Assembly (NCBI RefSeq): GCF_004698125.1
Contig: NZ_ML214298.1
Location: forward strand, 889,972 to 953,971
Reading direction: 5' to 3'
DNA from: Halosimplex halophilum
Lineage (GTDB): Archaea > Halobacteriota > Halobacteria > Halobacteriales > Haloarculaceae
DNA: 64,000 bases
The notes beneath the pieces were generated by a model. It saw nothing but the letters and a program-made list of their open reading frames with translations, did not search any database and was not told where the DNA came from. The number at the start of each line of letters is the position of its first letter. Position 1 is the stretch's first letter. The translations under genes were made by a program, and so were the position numbers. Of this stretch, positions 51,058 through 59,635 are shown piece after piece.

Positions 51058-53946
51058 TCACGGAGCGCCGTCGACGACGCTGCCGCGGTCGGGGGTTCCG
51101 TCGACTTCGACCCGGTCGACGTTGTAGAGTTCGCCGTTGTTGCCGTTGGTGTTGCCGACGTAGAACTCCGCGTCCTGGACGAACAGGTCGGCACCACTCG
51201 TGTCGGCCCCGTAGGCAAGCAGGTTCCCGCTGGAGGTCGTCGCCATGACCGTCCGCTCGACGACCATGTCGCCCGTCGTCGCGCGGAGGACGATATCGCT
51301 GCCGTCGCCGTTGCCGTTCTGGTAGTTGTTCAGCGACCCGTCGGACAGGTCCAGCGTCGACCCCTCGACCTCGATGGCGCTGGCCGAGTCCAGCGCCGCG
51401 TTCGTCCCGGTGACCGCGTCCGACCCGGTGACCGTCAGCGAGCCGTACCCGTTGCCGTTCTGGTAGTTGTTCAGCGTCGCGCCCGAGATGTCGACCGCCG
51501 TGCCCGCGAGGTCGACGTCGTTGGCCGACGCGACCAGGCTCCCGCTCCCCGCGACGCTCCCCGAGGCGTCGACCGTCAGCGTCCCGAACCCGTTGCCGTT
51601 CTGGTAGTTGTTCAGCGTCGCGTCCGTGACGTCGATATCCGACCCCGAGAGCGACACGTCGCCGGCGGCCGCGACCGTCGACCCGGCGGCGTTCACGTCG
51701 CCGCCGGTCGCCGCGACGGTCAGCGGCCGCCCGTCGCCGTTCCCGTTCTGGAAGTTGTCCAGCGAGGCGCCCGACACGTCGACGCTCGCGCCCGTCACGT
51801 CGAGGGTCCCCGGCGTGTCGAGGGTCGCGCCCGTCGCGGCGACGGACCCGGACCCCGAGACCGACAGCGACCCGAACCCGTTGCCGTTCACGAACCCGTC
51901 GAGGACCGCGTTCGAGAGGTCCACGTTCGACCCCGTCACCGACAGGTCGTTGGCCGTGACAGCGGTGAACCCCGCCGCGCTCACGTCGCCGCCGGTCGCC
52001 GCGACGGTCAGCGGCCGCCCGTCGGCGTTCCCGCTCCGGTAGTTGTCGGCGGTCGCGCCGGTCACGTCGACGCTCGCGCCGCGGAGTTCGAGGTCGCCCG
52101 TCGAGTCGAAGCGCCGGTCCGGGGCGGTGAGCGCCCCGTTCCCGGCGTCCAGCAGGACATCGTCGCCGGTCACGTCGACGCCGACGCGGATCCCGTCGGC
52201 GTTCCAGTCGACGGTCCCCGCGTCGATGGCGCCCGTGCTCTCCGGGACGACCAGCCCGTTGCCGTCCGCGGCGGTGTAGCTCCCCGACACGTCGGCCTTC
52301 GTCAGCGCGATGTCGGTCCCCTCCTGGTAGCGGCCGTCCTGGTTGACGTCCTCGTAGGGGAAGCCGGGGTCGCGCTCGCCGGTCATGTTCGTCACCGTCA
52401 CGTTCAGCACGTCGCTCGCGCCGCCGGCGGTCGCGTACAATCTGACCGTCCCCTCGTTTTTCGCCTCGAAGGTCGTCGCCACCTCGCCGTTCGCGTCGGT
52501 CGTCCCCCGGTACGTCGACAGCTCCCCGACCGTTCCGTTGTTGAGCGCGAACCCGACCGCCGCCCGGTCGACCGCCGTCGGGGCCACGTCGCCGCGGGCG
52601 TCGGTCAGCGCCGCCCGGACGTCGAACTCGCTGCCGGCCGCGGCCACGTCGAGCGTGTAGTCCGGACCGGTCGTCGGCGCCTCGAACCGCAGCTCGTAGG
52701 GGGAGGCGCCGCCGCCCCCGCCGACGCCACCGCCGCCCGTCTCCCGGACGTTGACCGTCATCCCCACGTCCTCCGGGTCGCCCGCGGCGAACGCCGGCTC
52801 CGTCGCGTCCTCGTAGCTGAACTGCAGCGAGTAACTGTCCCCGCCGGCGTCGTCCCCGGCGGCGTACACGAACTGCGCGCGGCCGTCCGAGCCGGTGGTG
52901 ACCGAGCCGTCCTCGAACGTCCCGCCCGCGGCGACGCCGCTCACGGTCACCCCCGGGACCGGGTTGTTGTACGCGTCGCGCACCTCGACGGTCACCTGCG
53001 TCGACCCGCCCTCCGGCACCGCCGACCCGTTGCCGTCCACTTCAGTCATGTACGCGGCGGACGTGCCGGTCACGCGCGTCCCGACACCGGCTTTCGCCAT
53101 CCGCAGCTCGTACGTGCCGGGACGCAGGTCGATCGCCAGCGTCCGGTACCCCTCGACCGCCAGCGGGCTCGTCCGCACGCCGGTCACGTTCCCGCCCTCG
53201 GCCGCGAACTCGCCGGCCAGCAGCTCCTCCCAGGTCGACTCCGGTAACCGCGTCGCGGTCCGGACGGTGATCGGGTCGCCCGACGCCCGGTTGGTCACCG
53301 CGACCGTCGTGCTGGAGGCGCTCACCGGTCGTACGTCGACCGACGCCGCGTCCGACGACGACCGCTGTAGCGACCCGTTCAGCGCCACCAGCGAGACGGT
53401 CGACCCGTCGACCATGGTCTGGCCGCTGCGGGCCAGCGTCGCCCCCTCGAAGGTGAAGTTGTCGTACAGCACCGTCGAATCGTAGACCGTCCGCGGCGGC
53501 TGGCCGTACTCGTTGTACCGCGGTCGGTAGACGACCGACCCCGTCGAGTAGGTCCGCGGCGACCCGCCGGCCTCCCAGAAGTCGTCCGTCTCCTCGTCCA
53601 GCGCTTCGACGTTCGCCAGCGAGAACGACACGTCCCCGTCGGCGGTCCCCGCCGTCGACAGTGACCCCGACACCGGCGGCGGGTTCACCGCGAGCACCCG
53701 CGAGGGGTAGGTCGTCCCCAGCTGGACCGACACCGCGCGGCTCGCCGACTCGCCGAACGTCGACACCACCGCGTTCCGCAGGTCCAGCAGGTCCGCCTGC
53801 ACCTGCTGGCTGTGGTCGAACTCGACCCGCTCGTTTTGCTGTGGGACGACCGTCGCCTGGTACAGCGACAGCAGGAGGATCAGCGCCGCGAACAGGAGCA
53901 CGGCTCCGATCTGGATGGACTGGCCCCTGTCGTCCCACGGCTCCAT
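51058..53946 (-). CDS. Large pilin-like-anchored surface protein with 47-residue repeats
   Basis: The 962-residue protein begins DDRGQSIQIGAVLLFAALIL, a charged stretch then a hydrophobic helix as in archaeal type IV pilin-like proteins. A globular region follows (about residues 40-310). Next come a Big-type Ig domain (about 310-400, VRDAYNNPVPGVTVSG), a glycine linker, and a second Ig-like domain (about 420-530). An EF-hand/dockerin-like DVNQDGRYQEGTD loop lies near 545. A repeat region (about 595-920) has six copies of a 47-residue unit with an N-x-x-N-G-N-G motif at about 641, 688, 735, 782, 829 and 876. The repeats look like a beta-solenoid. It is probably exposed at the cell surface. Function unknown. 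Confidence 0.8.
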   Translation of the reverse strand: MEPWDDRGQSIQIGAVLLFAALILLLSLYQATVVPQQNERVEFDHSQQVQADLLDLRNAVVSTFGESASRAVSVQLGTTYPSRVLAVNPPPVSGSLSTAGTADGDVSFSLANVEALDEETDDFWEAGGSPRTYSTGSVVYRPRYNEYGQPPRTVYDSTVLYDNFTFEGATLARSGQTMVDGSTVSLVALNGSLQRSSSDAASVDVRPVSASSTTVAVTNRASGDPITVRTATRLPESTWEELLAGEFAAEGGNVTGVRTSPLAVEGYRTLAIDLRPGTYELRMAKAGVGTRVTGTSAAYMTEVDGNGSAVPEGGSTQVTVEVRDAYNNPVPGVTVSGVAAGGTFEDGSVTTGSDGRAQFVYAAGDDAGGDSYSLQFSYEDATEPAFAAGDPEDVGMTVNVRETGGGGVGGGGGASPYELRFEAPTTGPDYTLDVAAAGSEFDVRAALTDARGDVAPTAVDRAAVGFALNNGTVGELSTYRGTTDANGEVATTFEAKNEGTVRLYATAGGASDVLNVTVTNMTGERDPGFPYEDVNQDGRYQEGTDIALTKADVSGSYTAADGNGLVVPESTGAIDAGTVDWNADGIRVGVDVTGDDVLLDAGNGALTAPDRRFDSTGDLELRGASVDVTGATADNYRSGNADGRPLTVAATGGDVSAAGFTAVTANDLSVTGSNVDLSNAVLDGFVNGNGFGSLSVSGSGSVAATGATLDTPGTLDVTGASVDVSGASLDNFQNGNGDGRPLTVAATGGDVNAAGSTVAAAGDVSLSGSDIDVTDATLNNYQNGNGFGTLTVDASGSVAGSGSLVASANDVDLAGTAVDISGATLNNYQNGNGYGSLTVTGSDAVTGTNAALDSASAIEVEGSTLDLSDGSLNNYQNGNGDGSDIVLRATTGDMVVERTVMATTSSGNLLAYGADTSGADLFVQDAEFYVGNTNGNNGELYNVDRVEVDGTPDRGSVVDGAP
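51310..52080 (-). repeat. 141-bp tandem repeats encoding a beta-solenoid-like array
   Basis: The DNA motif TTGCCGTTCTGGTAGTTGTT starts at 51311, 51452 and 51593, exactly 141 bp apart, with more diverged units beyond to about 52050. Repeats keep reading frame and encode alternating V/L-x strand patterns between Asn-Gly turns. Confidence 0.9.
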
Positions 53947-54049
53947 GTCGCCGGACTACCGGCTCGGCGTGCAAAAACCTGCGTCCCCGATTTTCCACCC
54001 TGATAACGCCCACCCGCCGAGCCGGGGTCGGCCGACGGCGGCCGCGCGC

Positions 54050-54631
54050 CTACTCGTCGTCCTCTTCGACGACTTCGGGGTCTTTCATCGCCGTCTGGAG
54101 GCTGTCGAGCCCGTTGACCCACTGGACGACCAGCCCGGGTTCGACCTCCTCGGCGATGGAGGGGTCGAACTCCGCGCCGTCGATGACCAGCGTCCCCGCC
54201 TGGACGCAGTAGGACAGCGCCGTGTCCAGGTCCTCCTCGGCCTCGGCGTCGGCCGCGGCGCCGACGTACTCGCCGATCTCGGCGTCCTCGGCGGTGCCGC
54301 CGACGACGAACTCCTCGGCGGCGTAGAACACGCAGACCAGCGAGGTCTGGACGCTGTCGACCAGCATCAGCGCCTCCTCGTCGTCGAACGCCGGCTCGGC
54401 GAGGACGACCTCGCGCATGTCCTCGATCTCCGAGAGGGCCTCGTCCTCGTCGAGGATGCCCTCCTCGAAGTCGGAGACGACCTTGACCACGGCGATGGCC
54501 GTGTCGTCCTGCATGTTCCACAGCAGCTGCGCCGTGTCGTCGTCCTCCGGGTCCAGGTCCTCCTCGTCGATCCTGTCCAGCCAGTTCTGCCAGCGTTCGG
54601 GCGTGTAGTACTCCCCCGGCTGATTGCTCAT
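54050..54631 (-). CDS. DUF2150 family protein
   Basis: The 193-residue acidic protein begins GEYYTPERWQNWLDRI, the hallmark of the archaeal DUF2150 family, and is helical throughout. Function is unknown. The start at 54631 is supported by a CCATATGA element (reverse strand, about 54653-54661) roughly 25-30 nt upstream. A long stem-loop lies just beyond that promoter. Confidence 0.88.
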   Translation of the reverse strand: MSNQPGEYYTPERWQNWLDRIDEEDLDPEDDDTAQLLWNMQDDTAIAVVKVVSDFEEGILDEDEALSEIEDMREVVLAEPAFDDEEALMLVDSVQTSLVCVFYAAEEFVVGGTAEDAEIGEYVGAAADAEAEEDLDTALSYCVQAGTLVIDGAEFDPSIAEEVEPGLVVQWVNGLDSLQTAMKDPEVVEEDDE

Positions 54632-54668
54632 ACAACGTCGTTCGTCGCTCCGGTCATATGGCTTTCGA

Positions 54669-54743
54669 CCCACCTTTTTTCGCCGGGGGTGTCCTCGCGC
54701 GCCGTGGGCGCGCTGCGGGTACCCCGCGGCGAAAAAACGTGGG
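54669..54743. terminator. Long T/A-tract inverted repeat, possible bidirectional terminator
   Basis: Left arm CCCACCTTTTTTCGCCGGGG (from 54669) pairs with right arm CCCCGCGGCGAAAAAACGTGGG region (54722-54743) with two mismatches over about 20 bp. A GCGCGCC...GGCGCGC hairpin sits in the loop. A second A6 tract follows at 54746-54751. On either strand a T6 run follows a GC-rich stem, suiting transcription stop for the reverse-strand zinc-ribbon gene upstream of DUF2150. It could instead be a degraded small mobile element. Confidence 0.5.
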
Positions 54744-54907
54744 CGAAAAAAGCCGGACGACTCGGTCGCTTCGCTCCCTCGCGTCCGGGGAACCGGCGCC
54801 ACGGCGCCGGACGTTCGGGAACCGCCGCTTCGGCGAGCCTGCCCTTCCCCGGGTCGCGCGGCCCGCGCCGATGCGCGGGCACGCGCTCCCGGCCACCGCA
54901 CCACGGC

Positions 54908-55048
54908 CGCAACCGCACCGCTCTGCACCGCTCCGCAACCGCACCGCTCCGCAACCGCACCGCTCTGCACCGCTCCGCAGCCGCACCGCTCTGCACCGCT
55001 CCGCAGCCGCACCGCGGCCGCAACCGCACCGCTCTGCACCGCTCCGCG
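54908..55048. repeat. Imperfect 26-bp tandem repeats, noncoding
   Basis: Units of CGCAACCGCACCGCTCTGCACCGCTC and shortened 16-bp forms follow each other about six times. The 455-bp spacer 54632-55086 therefore holds a promoter, the stem-loop, several GC-rich short hairpins and this array, but no gene. The core words (CCGCAACCGCAC, GCACCGC) also occur in the noncoding repeats beside the pirin gene. Confidence 0.8.
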
Positions 55049-55086
55049 ACTACGCCCGCACCGAAACCGCGCCGTACGGCCCGACT

Positions 55087-55308
55087 TCAGTACGGTTCCT
55101 CGTCCTCGTCGATGTCGGCGTAGAACCGAAGCAGACCGCACTCGGGACACATCAGCGTCGTCACGTCCTCGGTCTCGCCCATTCCGAGCTTGCCGAGCAC
55201 CCCCTCGCGCTTCTCGCCGGTCCTGACGTGGGGGTTCCAGGCGTCGCTCATGCCGAACTCGACGGACTCCATCGAGACGCCGCAGTCGGGACAGCGGTGG
55301 TCGTCCAT
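55087..55308 (-). CDS. Small zinc-ribbon protein
   Basis: A 73-residue protein with two CPxCG knuckles, CPDCG near the N-terminus and CPECG about 45 residues later. Together they form a four-cysteine zinc ribbon. A glycine-rich GVLGKLGMGE loop lies between, and the tail is acidic. Similar short ribbons occur in haloarchaeal proteins of unknown role. It is followed by a low-complexity spacer and preceded, 38 nt away, by the TatD gene on the same strand. Confidence 0.8.
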   Translation of the reverse strand: MDDHRCPDCGVSMESVEFGMSDAWNPHVRTGEKREGVLGKLGMGETEDVTTLMCPECGLLRFYADIDEDEEPY

Positions 55309-55346
55309 ACCCCGCCGTTCCCGTCAGCGAGTGAAAAGGTATCGGC

Positions 55347-56195
55347 TCACTCCAGCGTCGCCTCGGTGTCGATGCCGTAGACCGCCGCGGGCGTGTCGAC
55401 GTGCGCGCGCTCGATTGCCTCGTCGTACCCCTCCTCGCGCAGCCAGCGCACCCGCGAGGGGACCGTCCCGACGCCCAGCACCGCGCCCGGCCGGTCGGGG
55501 TCGTCGATGAAATCCGTCTCCATCATGAACGGCTCGTCCTCCTCGATGGCGAGTTCCAGTTCGTCCTTGTGGGAGATGACGCTCTTGGTGATCCCCGCCA
55601 GCCGGCCACCGGCGTAGTGTTTGACGACGCGCTCGGGCGGGAGCCCCCGCGCCTCGGCCCACTCGGCGACCTCGGTGAAGTCCTCGCTGCTCTCGGCGTG
55701 GAGCTGGATCGCGCAGCCCGTCTCCGCCGCGAGGTCGAACCCGTGTCTCATCACGTCGTTCGAGGCGTCCCAGACGGCGTCGCTCACGTCGTAGTGGGGG
55801 CGGCCGGACTTCAGCGCCAGCGCCGGCCCCTCGGCGACGTACTCGGCGGCGGTGTCCAGCCCCGTCTGCATCAGGTCCCGCGCGTCCTCGGGGTCGCGCC
55901 CGTCGTCGACCAGTTGCGAGACGAGTCCGGGGTGGACGCCCAGCACCGGCCAGGCCCGTCCCGGCAACTCGTCGCTCGCCCGCTCGACCACGTCGACGGT
56001 CAGCTCGAACACCTTGCGGAAGTCCTCGGCGCCCTCCGGCAGGGAATCGAGGAGGTGCCAGGAGGGTTTGTTGACGACGAGCAGGTGCGTCCCGCCGCTG
56101 TCGGCGAACTCCCGCGCGGCGTCGACGCCGCGGCCGTGGACGGGGTCCAGGTGCATGTGGTCGTCGAGGACCGGGCCGTCGATCTCGGCGTTCAT
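55347..56195 (-). CDS. TatD-family metal-dependent hydrolase
   Basis: The 282-residue protein is a TIM-barrel amidohydrolase of the archaeal TatD-related branch. Metal ligands are visible in DDHMHLD (first His pair), in the glutamate near LALKSGRPHYD, in QLHAES and KHYAGG histidines, and in METDFIDDP (aspartate). TatD proteins are often nucleases or deacylases, but the archaeal branch is not characterised. It may share a transcript with the downstream zinc-ribbon gene. Confidence 0.85.
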   Translation of the reverse strand: MNAEIDGPVLDDHMHLDPVHGRGVDAAREFADSGGTHLLVVNKPSWHLLDSLPEGAEDFRKVFELTVDVVERASDELPGRAWPVLGVHPGLVSQLVDDGRDPEDARDLMQTGLDTAAEYVAEGPALALKSGRPHYDVSDAVWDASNDVMRHGFDLAAETGCAIQLHAESSEDFTEVAEWAEARGLPPERVVKHYAGGRLAGITKSVISHKDELELAIEEDEPFMMETDFIDDPDRPGAVLGVGTVPSRVRWLREEGYDEAIERAHVDTPAAVYGIDTEATLE

Positions 56196-56252
56196 GTCCG
56201 GCCCTCCGGCGCGCGGCCGAAAAAACCGTTCGCTGTCCGGCGCCGGCCCCCC

Positions 56253-57119
56253 TCAGTCGGAGCCGGAGACGCCGCAGACGTTGCCGGTCACGTACACCTC
56301 GTTGTCCCGGGTGGTCTCGATCCCGATCCCGAGCCGGGTGGCGTTGGGGTAGGCGAGCCGCTCGCTGAACACCCGGTTGGTCCGCCACTCCTCGAAGATC
56401 GCGCGGGCGACCGCCGACTCGTTGCCGTTGTAGCGGGGCCCGTCGGGGCCGCGGTAGGTCACCCCGGCGTAGGTCCTGCCCAGCACCTCCATGCGGTTGC
56501 GCGTCGGCGTCACGATGTACTGGGCGCCCGACCGCTTGAACTTGCACGTCTCGAACAGGCCGTGGTCGCGGTAGCGCCCGGCGCTGGAGCGGTTGTCGAT
56601 CCGGTGGATCGTCTGACCGATGTCGGCCATGTCGACGCTGTGGGCCGTCGCCATCCTGTCGAGCCGCTCGACGACCCGCCCGTCGGCCTGCGCGAACGGG
56701 TCGAGCCCCCGCTCGACGCGCCAGTCGTTGATCAGCCCGCGGAGGCGGTGCTCGATCCGCTCGGTGTCGAACCGCCGGATCAGCATCGGCGTGCGCGTCG
56801 GCGTCGCCGTCGGCTCGGGCGTCAGCGTCGGCGTCGCCGTCGCGGTCGGCGTCGGCACGGCCGTGGGGGTGGCCGTCGGGGTCGCCGTGGGAACCGGCGT
56901 CAACGTCGGCGTCGCGGTGGCAGTCGCGGTGGGCGTGGCGGTCGGCGCAGGCGAGGGCGTCGGTGAGGGTACGGCGCCGTCGCCCGGACCGGCGTCGGTC
57001 GGCGTCGCCGGGACGCCGGGCGCGCCGCTCCCGCCGCCGACGGCGAACCCGACGAGCGCGCCGACGAGGAACACGCCGAGCACGGACGCCGCGAGCACGC
57101 GCCCGTCGATCCGGAGCAT
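56253..57119 (-). CDS. CAP (SCP-like) domain surface protein
   Basis: The 288-residue protein has an N-terminal membrane anchor ([20 protein letters not shown]), a Thr/Pro-rich stalk (about residues 40-112) that is probably O-glycosylated, and a C-terminal CAP/SCP domain (about 120-285). That domain includes [24 protein letters not shown] and an EEWRTNRV segment. It faces the cell exterior. CAP proteins have protease-inhibitor, lipid-binding or unknown roles. Two cysteines in the CAP domain may form a disulfide. Confidence 0.85.
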   Translation of the reverse strand: MLRIDGRVLAASVLGVFLVGALVGFAVGGGSGAPGVPATPTDAGPGDGAVPSPTPSPAPTATPTATATATPTLTPVPTATPTATPTAVPTPTATATPTLTPEPTATPTRTPMLIRRFDTERIEHRLRGLINDWRVERGLDPFAQADGRVVERLDRMATAHSVDMADIGQTIHRIDNRSSAGRYRDHGLFETCKFKRSGAQYIVTPTRNRMEVLGRTYAGVTYRGPDGPRYNGNESAVARAIFEEWRTNRVFSERLAYPNATRLGIGIETTRDNEVYVTGNVCGVSGSD

Positions 57120-57196
57120 GTCCGGGGATTCCCGCTCGCCCGGTTAAAGACTCGCCCCCGATTATCACGGGCTGAACGCGACCCACCGAGACGCGC

Positions 57197-57292
57197 TCAC
57201 AGGACCACTGCGAGCGCGTACCCCACGAGGAGGCCGACCAGCAGCGCCGCGACCAGCCCGGCAACGAGCTTCCGACCGTCGACTCTGCGCAT
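57197..57292 (-). CDS. 31-residue membrane microprotein related to the CAP-protein anchor
   Basis: This short frame encodes MRRVDGRKLVAGLVAALLVG and eleven more hydrophobic residues, ending with a TGA stop. The first 25 residues align with the anchor of the CAP protein immediately downstream ([20 protein letters not shown]): the M-x-R-[IV]-D-G-R-x-L-x-A pattern is shared. A single transmembrane helix with a positively charged N-terminus would span the membrane. Either it is a real small protein or a decayed duplicate of the CAP gene's start. Translation is unproven. Confidence 0.5.
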   Translation of the reverse strand: MRRVDGRKLVAGLVAALLVGLLVGYALAVVL

Positions 57293-57374
57293 ACCGGCCG
57301 GTACGCCCCCGGCGAGTTAACTCTTGGCGAGCGGCGGGACGCCCCCGGGTCCCCCCGTCACCACTCGGTCGCCG

Positions 57375-57926
57375 CTACAGCGTGATCGACTCGTGGGCGG
57401 TGTTGCGGAGCGCGTCCGAGCGGCCGTGTTCGCCGGGGGCGACGGCGATGGTCGCCAGGCCGCGCTCGGCGGCCGCCTCCAGCACCGGCTTGAAGTCCGT
57501 GTCCCGGGAGGCGACGACGAGCACGTCGATGGCCTCCTCGACGGTCGCCGCCGCCGCGTCGACGCCGAGTTTCACGTCCACGTCGCCGCTGGTCGTGACC
57601 ACCTCGAACCCCCGCGCCTCCGCTGCCTGGATCAGCCCGGCGGGCGCGTTCTCGTCGAGGTAGAGGCGGCCGAAGGATAGCTGGCCGTACCGCTCGGCGG
57701 CCGCCCGCACGTCGTCCAGGTCCACGTCGAACTCGTCGCGCAGGACGTTCGGCCCGTCGACGAACAGCCCCACCCGCGGCTGGTCGTGGCCGCGCGCTTC
57801 GAGGTCAGTTCCAGCCTCGGCCGCGGCGTCTCCGACCGCGCCCGACGGTCCCGGCCCGTCCGCGCCCGCCGACCCCTCCGCGCCCGCCGCCTCGTCGCCG
57901 CCGAACAGCCGCCCCAGCCAGCTCAT
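57375..57926 (-). CDS. NYN-domain (PIN-like) putative ribonuclease
   Basis: The 183-residue protein has a low-complexity acidic N-terminus (to about residue 50) and a NYN domain: GLFVDGPNVLRDEF (first acidic residue), a VKLGVDAAAA segment, and VVASRDTDFKPVLEAAAERG (acidic pair). These are the metal-binding positions of PIN-like nucleases of this group. It probably acts on RNA. The start at 57926 gives MSWLGRLFGG, a common N-terminus for haloarchaeal members. Confidence 0.87.
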   Translation of the reverse strand: MSWLGRLFGGDEAAGAEGSAGADGPGPSGAVGDAAAEAGTDLEARGHDQPRVGLFVDGPNVLRDEFDVDLDDVRAAAERYGQLSFGRLYLDENAPAGLIQAAEARGFEVVTTSGDVDVKLGVDAAAATVEEAIDVLVVASRDTDFKPVLEAAAERGLATIAVAPGEHGRSDALRNTAHESITL

Positions 57927-58119
57927 ACCCCGCCGTTCCCCACCGCCGAGTATAGGCGTGACGTTTCGCGGGGGCCGGCTGCCGACCGCGTCCGAGCGAG
58001 CGGCCGCGCCGGTGGTCGCCGCCGCGGCCAGACGAACCGTCCCCGGCCGCCGTCGCGGCCGTCGCGACCCGCCGGGGAGTCGTAACGGAGTTAACCGCCT
58101 CGGTCGATACCCCTGACAG

Positions 58120-59601
58120 ATGCGAAGAACCGTCCTCCCTACGCTGTTCGTCGCGCTCCTGCTGGCGGTCCCGGTCGCCGGCGCCACCGGCGGCCTCGCG
58201 GGCGCGGATCCCGGCGCGGGCGCCGCGCCCGGCGCCGGTCTCGCGACCGCGGGCCTCCAGGGGGCGTCGAACCCGTGTGTCGGCACGGTCGAACGGACGC
58301 CCGAGCGGACGACCCTGTTCTCGATCCAGGGCGCCTACCAGGGCGAGAAGACCTCGGCGATGGTCGTCGGCGCGCGGCCGAACGGCTCCATCGTCGGCGT
58401 CCACAACGACACCGCGGCCGGCCGCTGGTGGAGCTACGACATCGACGTGCTCGACAACGGCAACATCCTCCAGGCGACGACGTACCAGCGAGACACCCAG
58501 ATCGAGGAGATCGACCCCGAGACGGGCGAACACGTCTCGGTCCGTCACTTCGACGAGGTCTACGACACCCACGACGTGGACCTGATCAACGGCGACGAGT
58601 TACTGATGAACGACATGAGCCAGGACGGCGAGGACCGCGTCCTGATCTACAATCTCACCCGGGAGGAGATCACCTGGGAGTACTACTTCGCCAACTACAC
58701 CGAGCACTACCCGAAGTCCGGCGGCGGCGAGTTCGGCGGGGACTGGACCCACAACAACGACGTCGAGCAGATCGGCGACGGGACCATCATGGTCTCGGTC
58801 CGCAACTTCGACAAGGTGGTCGCCATCGACCGCGAGACGAAGGAGGTCGAGTGGACGCTCGGCAGCGACGACAACACCTCGATCCTCCACGAGCAGCACA
58901 ACCCCGACTACCTCGAGAGCGAGGACGGCAACGCCACGGTCATCGTCGCCGACAGCCTCAACGACCGGGTCGTCGAGTACGAGCGCGAGGGCGACGAGTG
59001 GAACCGGACGTGGGTGCTGCGGGGCGGGAACCTGGACGAACCGCGGGACGCCGACCGCCTGCCGAACGGCAACACGCTGGTCGCCGACCGGCGGGCCCAC
59101 CGCATCGTCGAGGTGACGCCCGACGGCGAGGTCGTCTGGGAGGTGTACTCGCCGTACCAGCCCTACGACGTGGAGCGGGTCGGCACCGGCGACGAGTCGT
59201 CGGGCCCGACGATGGCCGACATCGGCGCGGGCGGCGTCGCCGAGGCGACCGGCAGCGCGGACTTCGATGCCGACGCCATCGCGGCCTGTTACGACCACCT
59301 CACCGGGTTCGAGGACACCCGGCTGATCCCCGACGAGGACCTGGCGGCCATCGGCGCGTCGGGGACCGCGACGGGCGGTGACGGCGACATCGCCGACGGC
59401 TCCGGCGGTGACGGGGCGGACGGCGAGGGCGACACCGCCGACGGCGGCGACGGCGACGACACCGAATCGGGCTCGGGCGACGACAGCCTGCTCGGCACGA
59501 CCACCTCGGGGTCGGGACCGACGCCGCTCGGCGCCGTCCTCGCGGTCGTCGCGGTCGTCGCGGCCGTCGCGGGAGCGCTCGCTCGGCGCCGGCCGGAGTG
59601 A
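58120..59601 (+). CDS. Arylsulfotransferase-family secreted beta-propeller
   Basis: The 493-residue product has a Sec signal (residues about 1-22), a beta-propeller like those of aryl-sulfate sulfotransferases (ARPNGSIVGVHNDTAAGRWW, HDVDLINGDELLMND, WTHNNDVEQIGDGTIMVSVRN, PRDADRLPNGNTLVADRRAH), a long acidic Gly/Asp linker (about residues 420-460) and a C-terminal transmembrane helix with RRR. Repeated D-x-L-x-N-G-N-x-L turns mark the blades. The true substrate of archaeal members is unknown. It would sit on the outer face of the membrane. Confidence 0.8.
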   Translation: MRRTVLPTLFVALLLAVPVAGATGGLAGADPGAGAAPGAGLATAGLQGASNPCVGTVERTPERTTLFSIQGAYQGEKTSAMVVGARPNGSIVGVHNDTAAGRWWSYDIDVLDNGNILQATTYQRDTQIEEIDPETGEHVSVRHFDEVYDTHDVDLINGDELLMNDMSQDGEDRVLIYNLTREEITWEYYFANYTEHYPKSGGGEFGGDWTHNNDVEQIGDGTIMVSVRNFDKVVAIDRETKEVEWTLGSDDNTSILHEQHNPDYLESEDGNATVIVADSLNDRVVEYEREGDEWNRTWVLRGGNLDEPRDADRLPNGNTLVADRRAHRIVEVTPDGEVVWEVYSPYQPYDVERVGTGDESSGPTMADIGAGGVAEATGSADFDADAIAACYDHLTGFEDTRLIPDEDLAAIGASGTATGGDGDIADGSGGDGADGEGDTADGGDGDDTESGSGDDSLLGTTTSGSGPTPLGAVLAVVAVVAAVAGALARRRPE

Positions 59602-59635
59602 GCTCCGGACGGCCACCGAGAGCCGGGGCGGCCCG

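Noticed and set aside
51040-53247. Long 735-codon forward ORF opposite the surface protein
   Set aside because: Composition is dominated by Arg/Val/Asp/Gly, as seen for antisense frames of GC-rich genes, and it lies wholly opposite a better gene with repeats and domains.
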